Assembly: GCF_900142605.1 (NCBI RefSeq)
Contig: NZ_FRBL01000004.1
Location: forward strand, 124,001-188,000
Length of the DNA: 64,000 bases
Origin: Chitinophaga jiangningensis
GTDB taxonomy: Bacteria > Bacteroidota > Bacteroidia > Chitinophagales > Chitinophagaceae
Reading direction: 5' to 3'
Numbering within the stretch: the stretch's first letter is position 1; each line of letters starts with the position of its first letter. Position numbers and translations under genes: made by a program. This document shows positions 35,766-42,528 of the stretch, one piece after another. A model generated the notes under the pieces. That model ran no database searches and was not told the origin of the DNA. It saw only the letters and a list, made by a program, of their open reading frames with translations.

Positions 35766-36804
35766 GGAATTAATGCAGGCACCGCAGCAGCTGCTGCTGA
35801 AATGTATCAGCGGCAGCAATGCCTATAACCTGGCGCTGCCCACGTCTGATACGGATATTAAAGGCATATTCGTGCTGCCAAAGCAGGCATTCTACGGCCT
35901 CACCTATACGCCGCAGGTAAACAACAGCAGTAATGATGAAGTGTTTTTTGAGATCGGCCGGTTCATTGAACTGCTCTGCAAAAACAACCCCAATATACTG
36001 GAGCTGCTCAACACACCGGAACATTGTGTGCTCTTCAGGCATCCTTTGATGGCACTTATTCACCCGAAGGATTTCCTGTCAAAGCTTTGCCAGGATACCT
36101 TTGCCGGCTACGCAAAAACACAGATCAGGAAGGCTTCAGGTCTCAATAAAAAAATAAATAAAAGCTTTGAAAAAACCCGCAAAACGGTGGCGGACTTCTG
36201 CTACGTGGTGAGTGGCAATGGTAGTCAGCCGCTGGCTACCTGGCTACAGGAAAACAACTTACAGCAGGAAAGCTGCGGACTCACCGCCCTGCCGAATTTC
36301 AGGGATGGTTACCTGATTTACCATCATCCGCATTTACGGGGGATATTTTCAGGTGAGCAGGCCAACGACGTGCAGCTGAGCTCCATTCCCAAAGGAGTGG
36401 AACCTTTAGCGGTCATGACATTCAACAAAGATGCCTATTCCGTTTATTGCCGCGAATACCTGGAATACTGGCAATGGGTGGATAACAGAAATGAGCAGCG
36501 CTACCAGGGCACGCTGGCGCATGGAAAAAGCTATGATGCCAAAAATATGATGCATACATTCAGACTGCTGAGTATGGCGGAGGAAATTGCCCGCTACCAG
36601 GAGGTAAGGGTACATCGCAGTGACCGGGAAGCCCTGCTGAAGATCAGGAGCGGTGCTTATGAATACGAGGAGCTGATGGACCTGATCAATGCTAAACTGG
36701 ATAATATGGATGCGCTGTATGCCGCTTCCGGACTGCCGGATGCACCGGACAGCCGGAAAGCGGAGGCCCTGCTCGTACAGATCAGGGAAGAATATTATCG
36801 TTAA
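35755..36804 (+). CDS. RlaP/YcgL-type nucleotidyltransferase 2 (pol-beta superfamily)
   Basis: 349 residues, second member of the pair. The active-site strand is KCISGSNAYNLALPTSDTDI with G20-S21 and D32-x-D34. Downstream, FFEIGRFIELLCKNNPNILELL and a basic helix (RKASGLNKKINKSFEKTRK, residues 125-143) that could bind nucleic acid, then KNMMHTFRLLSMAEEI and a C-terminal helical region. It is longer than transferase 1 and only distantly related, so the pair is not a recent duplication. It ends at 36804, and the convergent DsbA-like gene's stop codon begins at 36805. Confidence 0.8.
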   Translation: MTFEELMQAPQQLLLKCISGSNAYNLALPTSDTDIKGIFVLPKQAFYGLTYTPQVNNSSNDEVFFEIGRFIELLCKNNPNILELLNTPEHCVLFRHPLMALIHPKDFLSKLCQDTFAGYAKTQIRKASGLNKKINKSFEKTRKTVADFCYVVSGNGSQPLATWLQENNLQQESCGLTALPNFRDGYLIYHHPHLRGIFSGEQANDVQLSSIPKGVEPLAVMTFNKDAYSVYCREYLEYWQWVDNRNEQRYQGTLAHGKSYDAKNMMHTFRLLSMAEEIARYQEVRVHRSDREALLKIRSGAYEYEELMDLINAKLDNMDALYAASGLPDAPDSRKAEALLVQIREEYYR

Positions 36805-37323
36805 TTAATCGCGCATCATCTGCTCCAGCGATTCGTATGTTTCGTTATAGTGATCGTAGCGCGCACCGTTGAGAAAGAAGGTAGGCGTGCCGTTAACCCC
36901 ACTGCGCAGGCCACCTTCAAAATCTCCTTCTACTCTGCTCATCAACTCCTGGCTACGCCAGTCCTGCGAAAATTTTTGCATATCCAGCTGCAGCTTTTCT
37001 GCCAGGTGAAGCAGTGTATCGGCACTGAGGCTGGCCTGGTGTTCGAAGATCATATCATGCATTTCCCAGAACTTCCCCTGCAGCCCGGCAGCTTCGGCCG
37101 CCAATGCCGCCATCATTGCGGCCGGATGCGATTCCTGTAACGGGAAGTTCCTGAACACGAACAGGATTTCATCTCCATAATTATCCAATAAACGGTTGAT
37201 GAATGGGAATGCCAGGCCACAATGCGGGCACTGGTAATCGCCATATTCCACTAAAACCTTTGCTGCTTTGGGATTCCCAAGCGTATGATCGCCTTTGCTT
37301 ACTGCTGTTTTTAAATGTGCCAT
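36805..37323 (-). CDS. Cytoplasmic DsbA-family thioredoxin-fold oxidoreductase
   Basis: 172 residues without a signal peptide. The thioredoxin-like active site CPHC (C32, C35) sits in EYGDYQCPHCGLAF, followed by the helical insertion typical of DsbA/Thioredoxin_4 proteins and the cis-Pro segment GVNGTPTFFLNG. Lack of a signal sequence argues for a reducing or glutathione/peroxide-linked role rather than periplasmic disulfide formation. It lies 4 bases after the peroxiredoxin stop, so it may be the reductant partner of that enzyme. It abuts the transferase 2 gene with no bases between. Confidence 0.85.
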   Translation of the reverse strand: MAHLKTAVSKGDHTLGNPKAAKVLVEYGDYQCPHCGLAFPFINRLLDNYGDEILFVFRNFPLQESHPAAMMAALAAEAAGLQGKFWEMHDMIFEHQASLSADTLLHLAEKLQLDMQKFSQDWRSQELMSRVEGDFEGGLRSGVNGTPTFFLNGARYDHYNETYESLEQMMRD

Positions 37324-37327
37324 GCTA

Positions 37328-37798
37328 CTAATTTTTACCGTTGTTTAATTGATCGAGTGCGTCGAGAATACCGTCTGCACCGGGATTGATACCATCAGGA
37401 GAAAGATAGCTCCATTGGATAATGCCATCTTCATCTATCACAAACAATGCACGGTGAGCTTCGCCCCCATCATTATTATAAATGCCGTACTGCTTTGCCA
37501 CAGCGCCTTTCGGCTCGAAATCGGCCAGCAGCGGGAAATGAAATTTGCGGTCCTGAGAAAAGGCGAGATGACACCATTTACTGTCCACTGAAATACCCAG
37601 CAGTTCTGCACCGGCTTTGCGAAACATGTTCAGCGTTTCATTATAAAGTGCCAGCTGATCGGAACAAACAGGGCTCCAGTCGGCCGGGTAAAACGACAGG
37701 ATTACTTTCTTCCCTTTGAAATCCGAGAGCTTCAAACGCTGATCGGGCGTGGCGTACAAGTTAAAATCAGGTGCGGGTGTGTTGGGTGTTAATATCAT
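37328..37798 (-). CDS. Peroxiredoxin (AhpC/TSA family)
   Basis: 156 residues from the ATG at 37798; a start at 37825 would add nine basic residues. The peroxidatic motif is FYPADWSPVC (P38, S42, C45), the P-x3-T/S-x2-C pattern, followed by SDQLALYNE. A second Cys, C76 in VDSKWCHLAF, could resolve the sulfenic acid. It reduces hydrogen peroxide or alkyl hydroperoxides in the cytoplasm. First gene of a two-gene operon with the DsbA-like protein. Confidence 0.88.
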   Translation of the reverse strand: MILTPNTPAPDFNLYATPDQRLKLSDFKGKKVILSFYPADWSPVCSDQLALYNETLNMFRKAGAELLGISVDSKWCHLAFSQDRKFHFPLLADFEPKGAVAKQYGIYNNDGGEAHRALFVIDEDGIIQWSYLSPDGINPGADGILDALDQLNNGKN

Positions 37799-37857
37799 AA
37801 TTTTGCGTTTTTTAGTCTGTATCATAGTACAAATTGGTAAAACAGCGAGCTGCGTCT

Positions 37858-37888
37858 TTTGTTCTTTATCTTATTTTCACTAAACTTG
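37858..37888 (+). promoter_or_regulatory. Promoter of the lactonase gene
   Basis: TTTG (37858-37861), 19 bases, then TAAACTTG (37881-37888), one mismatch from TAnnTTTG. The start codon is 29 bases after the -7 box. Confidence 0.6.
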
Positions 37889-37916
37889 GTGCTGTTTTAA
37901 TCCAAGTTAACAGCAG

Positions 37917-39086
37917 ATGAAAAGAATCTTCCAGCGATATGCCACGTTATCAGCCTTTGCGCTGTTGCCTTTTGGCCTGATATATGGCCAGCAAAAGCCT
38001 AAACCACATCATATGTCCGGTAAACCATCCAATGCGCCTTATCTGTTGCTGGGTACTTATACTAACAGCGGCCAGAGCAAAGGCATTTACGTATACCATT
38101 TCAATACCCAAACCGGGGAAGCTACGCCTGTAAGTGAGGCGGTAACTACCAACCCTTCTTATCTGGCAGTATCTCCGGATCACCGGTTCGTATATGCGGT
38201 GAATGAAGACAGTGGCCCAGGTGGTGTGTCATCCTTTGCCTTTGATCATAGTACCGGCCAGCTTCGCTTCATCAACAAAGTACCGTCCGAAGGCCAGTGG
38301 CCCTGTTATGTGTCTGCCAGCAGCAACGGTAAATTTATTGCGGTGGCGAACTACGGCAGTGGCAATGCCGTGGTGTTTCCGGTGAGTAAAGGCAGCATAG
38401 GTGCGCCTGCCGACCAGGTGCAGCATACAGGCACCGGTCCGGTAGCCGACCGCCAGGAGAAAGCACATGCGCACGCAGCCATATTTTCTCCCGATAACAA
38501 ATACCTGTTTGTCAATGACCTGGGTATTGATAAGATCATGTGCTACAATTTTGCTGCCAGTACCGGCAAGCTCTCCCCTGCTACGGCTCCGTTTGTACAG
38601 GTAAAGCCTGGCAGCGGCCCTCGCCATATGGTGTTTGATGCCAGTGGTAAATTTGCATATCTGATGACAGAGCTTTCCGGGGAAGTATTGGTATATAATT
38701 ATGCAGATGGCAGATTCACTTTGTTACAAACGATCAGTAGTCACCCCGCGGATTTCAAGGGTAAAATCGGATCAGCAGACATTCACCTTTCTCCGGATGG
38801 CAATTTCCTGTATGCCTCCAACAGAGGAGATGCCAATAGCCTGGCGATTTTCAGGCGCGACAAGGCAAGTGGCAAACTCAGCGTAGCGGGATTTCAATCC
38901 ACCCTTGGTGTGATGCCGCGTAATTTCAATTTTGATCCGGGTGGGAATTTCCTGCTGGCAGCACACCAGGAGAGTAATGATGTGGTGATATTTAAGGTAG
39001 ATAAACAGACGGGATCACTAACAGATACGGGCAAACGAATTAAGGTAGGGAGCCCGGTTTGTGTGCAGTGGATTTCTTCTCGCTAA
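37917..39086 (+). CDS. Secreted lactonase-family beta-propeller (6-phosphogluconolactonase-like)
   Basis: 389 residues. The N-terminus is a signal peptide (MKRIFQRYATLSAFALLPFGLIYG). The body is a seven-bladed propeller of the Lactonase (PF10282) family, with blade repeats such as YLAVSPDHRFVYAVNE, PCYVSASSNGKFIAVANYG, HAAIFSPDNKYLFVNDLG, PRHMVFDASGKFAYLMTE and DIHLSPDGNFLYASNRG. E. coli Pgl of this fold hydrolyses 6-phosphogluconolactone, but export makes another lactone or carboxy-muconate-type substrate more likely. Monocistronic, with its own promoter; ends before the second inverted-repeat element. Confidence 0.88.
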   Translation: MKRIFQRYATLSAFALLPFGLIYGQQKPKPHHMSGKPSNAPYLLLGTYTNSGQSKGIYVYHFNTQTGEATPVSEAVTTNPSYLAVSPDHRFVYAVNEDSGPGGVSSFAFDHSTGQLRFINKVPSEGQWPCYVSASSNGKFIAVANYGSGNAVVFPVSKGSIGAPADQVQHTGTGPVADRQEKAHAHAAIFSPDNKYLFVNDLGIDKIMCYNFAASTGKLSPATAPFVQVKPGSGPRHMVFDASGKFAYLMTELSGEVLVYNYADGRFTLLQTISSHPADFKGKIGSADIHLSPDGNFLYASNRGDANSLAIFRRDKASGKLSVAGFQSTLGVMPRNFNFDPGGNFLLAAHQESNDVVIFKVDKQTGSLTDTGKRIKVGSPVCVQWISSR

Positions 39087-39100
39087 ACTTTATAGGTTTG

Positions 39101-39340
39101 GGGCCTTCGGCCCTCGCGATCTCTTTTCTCACAAAGCAGCATAAGGGGCATAAGCAGCAAATGCCTGCATTTTGTTCCAAATAGTTTATAACGAAAATGA
39201 GGTGACCTTCGGTCACCTCATTTTCGTTACAGGTCCGCCAAAGGCGGACCTGTAACGAACTAAAAACAAAACACAAGCTTTTGCTGCTTACCTGCCTGGC
39301 TGCTTTGCGTGCAAAAAAGATCATGAAGGCCGAAGGCCTT
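39101..39340. repeat. Inverted-repeat element built from ~85-bp units, copy 2
   Basis: The left unit (39101-39180, plus) and right unit (39257-39340, minus) are imperfect inverted copies. Both begin with GGCC-TTC-GGCC hairpins, then GATCT-TTTT, CAAAGCAGC, TAAGCAGCAAA and TTTTGTT. The left unit is close in sequence to the reverse complement of the unit at 33443-33531. A twin palindrome occupies the centre. The right unit ends on the base before the stop codon of the DUF1269 gene. Confidence 0.8.
39190..39256. repeat. Twin back-to-back perfect palindromes inside the inverted element
   Basis: A (39190-39228): 18-bp stem AACGAAAATGAGGTGACC with loop TTC. B (39226-39256): 14-bp stem GTTACAGGTCCGCC with loop AAA. 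They share three bases. Confidence 0.8.
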
Positions 39341-40087
39341 TTATGCTAATTTACTAAGTTCAGCTTCCAGGGTAGCAATGCGCCGTTTATACAGTTCAAT
39401 ACGGCTTTTGAGGCGGGTGGCCCGCATTTCCTTCAGGGTAGCTTCCGTGTGAGCACCTGATTTCTTCACGGCTGATTTCAGTTCAGCGATACGTTGTTTC
39501 CTTTTCTCTTTCAGTGCAGCAATTTCCTTTTCGAAGCGGGCTTTATCAGCGGCTTCGGCCACACGCATTTTAGCGCGGTCCGCCGCAATTTGTTCATCGA
39601 GGGCCTCTACCTGGTCATCCACAATTTTTTCGTATTCGAAATCTACGTCGGTGCGCAGGAGTGTGCCGCCTAAACTTTTGATATAGGTATCAGCAAATAC
39701 TTCATTGTCTTCATCCACTTCGGCGATGAGAGCGGTATAACCAGGTTTCAGGGAATCGGCTACCTTACGGCTGAATTCCTCCGTGAAGTTGAAGTAGTTG
39801 GCTTCCCACACGGCTCCGCCCATGGTGCCCAGCAACATACCCGCGAGGATGCCCACCGGGCCTGCAAAAGCCCCTACCAATGTGCCGAGTGCCATACCGG
39901 ATAAGGTGCGTACCCCTTCCGAGCTGGTGCCGGTTTGCACAACGCCTGTTTCGCCCTGGTCATTCTTTTGCACGATTACGCTCTCGTAAATGGTAAGATC
40001 TCCGATGGTTTCCAGTTCAGTCAGCTTATTAAACGCGGTGATGGCCTGTGCTTCCTGGGCAAATGAAGCGATGATTAAGTTTGTCAT
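39341..40087 (-). CDS. DUF1269 protein with long coiled-coil tail
   Basis: 248 residues. Residues 1-145 are the DUF1269 domain (NLIIASFAQEAQAITAFNKL, a glycine-rich membrane-inserting hairpin LSGMALGTLVGAFAGPVGIL, then KVADSLKPGYTALIAEVDE). Residues 150-248 are highly charged and predicted helical with heptads (KARFEKEIAALKEKRKQRIAEL, IELYKRRIATLEAELSKL), an extension most DUF1269 proteins lack. The family appears in stress and bioenergetic contexts without a known activity. Monocistronic between palindrome elements. Confidence 0.75.
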   Translation of the reverse strand: MTNLIIASFAQEAQAITAFNKLTELETIGDLTIYESVIVQKNDQGETGVVQTGTSSEGVRTLSGMALGTLVGAFAGPVGILAGMLLGTMGGAVWEANYFNFTEEFSRKVADSLKPGYTALIAEVDEDNEVFADTYIKSLGGTLLRTDVDFEYEKIVDDQVEALDEQIAADRAKMRVAEAADKARFEKEIAALKEKRKQRIAELKSAVKKSGAHTEATLKEMRATRLKSRIELYKRRIATLEAELSKLA

Positions 40088-40144
40088 CTGAAGGAGTTTT
40101 TCTTCATCAACACAGGAGCGGGGAAATTGTTGTTGGTTTTGGTG

Positions 40145-40217
40145 CCGATTTTATGGGTGCCTTCGGCACCCATAAAATCGGCAGGTGGCGGAGGGTACCA
40201 CCCTCCGCCACCTGCCG
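40145..40217. repeat. Twin back-to-back perfect palindromes
   Basis: A (40145-40181): 17-bp stem CCGATTTTATGGGTGCC with loop TTC. B (40179-40217): 18-bp stem CGGCAGGTGGCGGAGGGT with loop ACC. They share three bases and lie 21 bases beyond the minus-strand yqhD stop. Confidence 0.8.
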
Positions 40218-40238
40218 TAATAACTAACATATTTTTAA

Positions 40239-41399
40239 TTAGTAGCTCATTTCTACAATGGCTCTCACTTTATCCGGTGTAATATTTTTTCTTTCGCCCA
40301 TAGCTACCCAGCCTCTTTCGTTAAAACGTTTTTCGATGAAATCGGCGGTTTTAGCGTATTCGGTAGTGTAGGCAGAGAGTTGCATTTTCATGCCCATGGT
40401 ATCGAAGAAGCGGATAGTAGCGTCAATGGCTTGTTTGGCCACTTCCTCCGTACTATCTCCCTGGATATTCCATACCCGGCGACCATATTGCGCCAATTTC
40501 TCCTTTTTGGTATCGAACATCACTTTATAGAGGTTAGGTCCGATGATGGCAAGGGTTCTGGCGTGGTCAATGTCGTACAGGGCGGTGAGTTCATGACCGA
40601 TCATATGGGTGACCCAGTCGGTAGGTACGCCTTTCTGAATTAAGCCGTTGAGCGCCATGGTACAGCTCCACATGAAGTTAGCGGCCAGCGTGTAGTCGTC
40701 CGGGTTATCCACTACGGAAGGGCCAACTTCCACGAGGGTTTGCAGGATACTTTCCGCAAAGCGGTCCTGCAGCATGGCACCTGCCGGGTAAGTGAGGTAT
40801 TGTTCCATCACGTGTGTATAGGCATCTATTACACCGTTCTGTAATTGTCTTTTAGGGAGAGATGTAATGACTTCCGGGTCACATACCGAGAACAGGGGGA
40901 AGAGTGCGCGTCCGCCAAAGGAGAGTTTTTCGTGTGTCCGCTGGATGGTGATAACCGAGCCAGAGTTCATTTCGCTGCCGGTAGCGGGCAGGGTGAGCAC
41001 CGTTCCGAAAGGTACTACGTTATCGACTATACGGATTTGTTTTTGCAGTATGTCGATCGGATCGCCATCGAATTTGACGGCTGCAGAAACGAACTTGGCG
41101 CCGTCTATTACGGAGCCACCGCCTACTGCGAGGATGAAGTTGAGATTTTTTTCCCGGATTACTTCCACTGCTTTCATCAGTGTTTCGAAGTGCGGGTTGG
41201 GTTCTACGCCTCCAAATTCAGTGATATCGAAACCTTCGAGTGCGGCGGCTACCTGGTCGTACACGCCATTTTTGAAAATGCTACCGCCTCCATAGAGCAG
41301 GAGGATTTTGGCATCCTGCGGCACCAATGTCTTCAATTTTGCGATCTGTCCTTTTCCAAAAACCAGATTGGTGGGATTATAAAGTTCGAAATTTAACAT
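40239..41399 (-). CDS. yqhD: Iron-containing alcohol dehydrogenase, NADPH-dependent aldehyde reductase (YqhD-like)
   Basis: 386 residues, collinear with E. coli YqhD from start to end (FGKGQIAKL, YGGGSIFKNGVYDQV, FGGVEPNPHFETLMKAV, AVGGGSVIDGAKF, LPATGSEMNSG). The metal ligands are D192, H196 (IDAYTHVMEQY), H265 and H279 (THMIGHELTALYDIDHART), each two positions off the E. coli residues. YqhD reduces short aldehydes, including lipid-peroxidation products, with NADPH. It lies 75 bases downstream of ohrR on the same strand, so it probably belongs to an ohr-ohrR-yqhD operon for organic peroxide damage. Confidence 0.9.
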   Translation of the reverse strand: MLNFELYNPTNLVFGKGQIAKLKTLVPQDAKILLLYGGGSIFKNGVYDQVAAALEGFDITEFGGVEPNPHFETLMKAVEVIREKNLNFILAVGGGSVIDGAKFVSAAVKFDGDPIDILQKQIRIVDNVVPFGTVLTLPATGSEMNSGSVITIQRTHEKLSFGGRALFPLFSVCDPEVITSLPKRQLQNGVIDAYTHVMEQYLTYPAGAMLQDRFAESILQTLVEVGPSVVDNPDDYTLAANFMWSCTMALNGLIQKGVPTDWVTHMIGHELTALYDIDHARTLAIIGPNLYKVMFDTKKEKLAQYGRRVWNIQGDSTEEVAKQAIDATIRFFDTMGMKMQLSAYTTEYAKTADFIEKRFNERGWVAMGERKNITPDKVRAIVEMSY

Positions 41400-41474
41400 G
41401 GTAGTTCTTTTCGTTTAGTATGAATATACAAAGTTCAGCGATAGTGGCCGTCCGGGATGTGACATACCTCACAT

Positions 41475-41924
41475 TTATGAGGCTTCTTCTTCATTGAGGG
41501 TGGCTATCAGCTGGTTTAACTTATTGACGAGCATGCCCAGGTCGGCAGCTGTAATTTCTTTGGAAAGCAGGCAGGCGGCCATCTCCGAAGGGATGGACGC
41601 CGCTTGTTCTTTGAGTTTCCGGCCTTTGGCGGTCAGGGAAACGATTACTTTTCTTTCATCTTGCTGCGACTTTTTGCGGGTGAGCATGCCCATCGCTTCG
41701 AGTCGCTGCAACAGCGGTGTCACCGTGTTGGTGTTGAGTAGTAACTTCTGGACAATAAAACTTACCGGCACCTGGTCTTCTTCCCACAATACGAGCATCA
41801 CCAGGTATTGGGGATAGCTGAGTCCCAGTTCATCGAGGTAAGGAGTGTATTTCCGGATGATGAGCCGGGATGCGGCGTATACGGGAAAGCAGATCTGATC
41901 CGCCAGTTTTAAAGTTGGTTCCAT
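41475..41924 (-). CDS. ohrR: OhrR-type MarR regulator, organic-peroxide sensor
   Basis: 149 residues. The N-terminal segment ADQICFPVYAASRLI contains C12, equivalent to the peroxide-sensing Cys15 of Bacillus OhrR, and is followed by LGLSYPQYLVMLVLWE, highly characteristic of OhrR. The winged helix is LLNTNTVTPLLQRLEAMGML with wing KKSQQDERKVIVSLT. Oxidation of C12 by organic hydroperoxides releases the repressor from the ohr promoter. The gene begins 4 bases after the ohr stop. A palindrome upstream of ohr is its likely operator. Confidence 0.9.
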   Translation of the reverse strand: MEPTLKLADQICFPVYAASRLIIRKYTPYLDELGLSYPQYLVMLVLWEEDQVPVSFIVQKLLLNTNTVTPLLQRLEAMGMLTRKKSQQDERKVIVSLTAKGRKLKEQAASIPSEMAACLLSKEITAADLGMLVNKLNQLIATLNEEEAS

Positions 41925-41928
41925 GAGT

Positions 41929-42357
41929 TTAGTATTCTTCTTCCAGCAAAGTTAACTTAACATCCACGTTATTTCGCAGGGCATTGGAATAAGGGCATAC
42001 CTGGTGAGCGGTTTCCAGGAGTTGCTGCGCCTGTTCGCGCGGAATACCACTAATCGCCACATCCAGTGCCACTGCCAGTTTGAAGCCTGTATCAGCTTTT
42101 TCCAGTCCAACGGTGGCCGTTACCCTAGTTCCTGTCAGTTTAATTTTTTGCTGTAAGGCTACAAAATTCAGGGCGCTGTCGAAACAGGCGGCATATCCTG
42201 CGGAGAACAGTTGTTCAGGGTTGGTATAACTACCACCGGGTCCACCCATTTCTTTAGGTATACGCAGTTCGAGGTTCAGCACCCCATCTTCTGATTGCAC
42301 TTTACCGTTTCTGCCACCGGTAACGGTGGATTTTGTCTGATAGATTGTATTTGCCAT
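41929..42357 (-). CDS. ohr: Organic hydroperoxide resistance protein Ohr
   Basis: 142 residues from the ATG at 42357; the frame runs 19 codons upstream but through the promoter. The two active Cys are C58 (AGYAACFDSALNF) and C121 (HQVCPYSNALRNN). The N-terminal strands include GGRNGKV and the conserved TNPEQLFSAGYAACF. Ohr is a thiol peroxidase that reduces fatty-acid and other organic hydroperoxides using lipoylated proteins. First gene of the operon. Confidence 0.93.
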   Translation of the reverse strand: MANTIYQTKSTVTGGRNGKVQSEDGVLNLELRIPKEMGGPGGSYTNPEQLFSAGYAACFDSALNFVALQQKIKLTGTRVTATVGLEKADTGFKLAVALDVAISGIPREQAQQLLETAHQVCPYSNALRNNVDVKLTLLEEEY

Positions 42358-42385
42358 GATGGTTGTATTTATATCGTTTACGACA

Positions 42386-42423
42386 CAAATGTAAACCGAA
42401 ATATTATATCGCACACGATATAA
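42386..42423 (-). promoter_or_regulatory. ohr promoter and OhrR operator candidate
   Basis: On the minus strand TACATTTG (plus 42386-42393) matches the -7 consensus exactly. Ten bases upstream is the 20-bp perfect palindrome TTATATCG-CACA-CGATATAA (42404-42423), lying over the -33 region. A related half site (ATATCG) occurs near 42371. A dimeric OhrR bound there would block transcription. No good -33 TTTG is visible, so activation may be weak without further factors. Confidence 0.65.
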
Positions 42424-42528
42424 TTTATTTGTGACAGTTTTTAGACAAAAGAGTACCTACTGAAATCCCGTAGCATGCGAAAGCCAGATATTTAGCAGCA
42501 ACCTACCGCCAATTCAAACGCTTAACAT

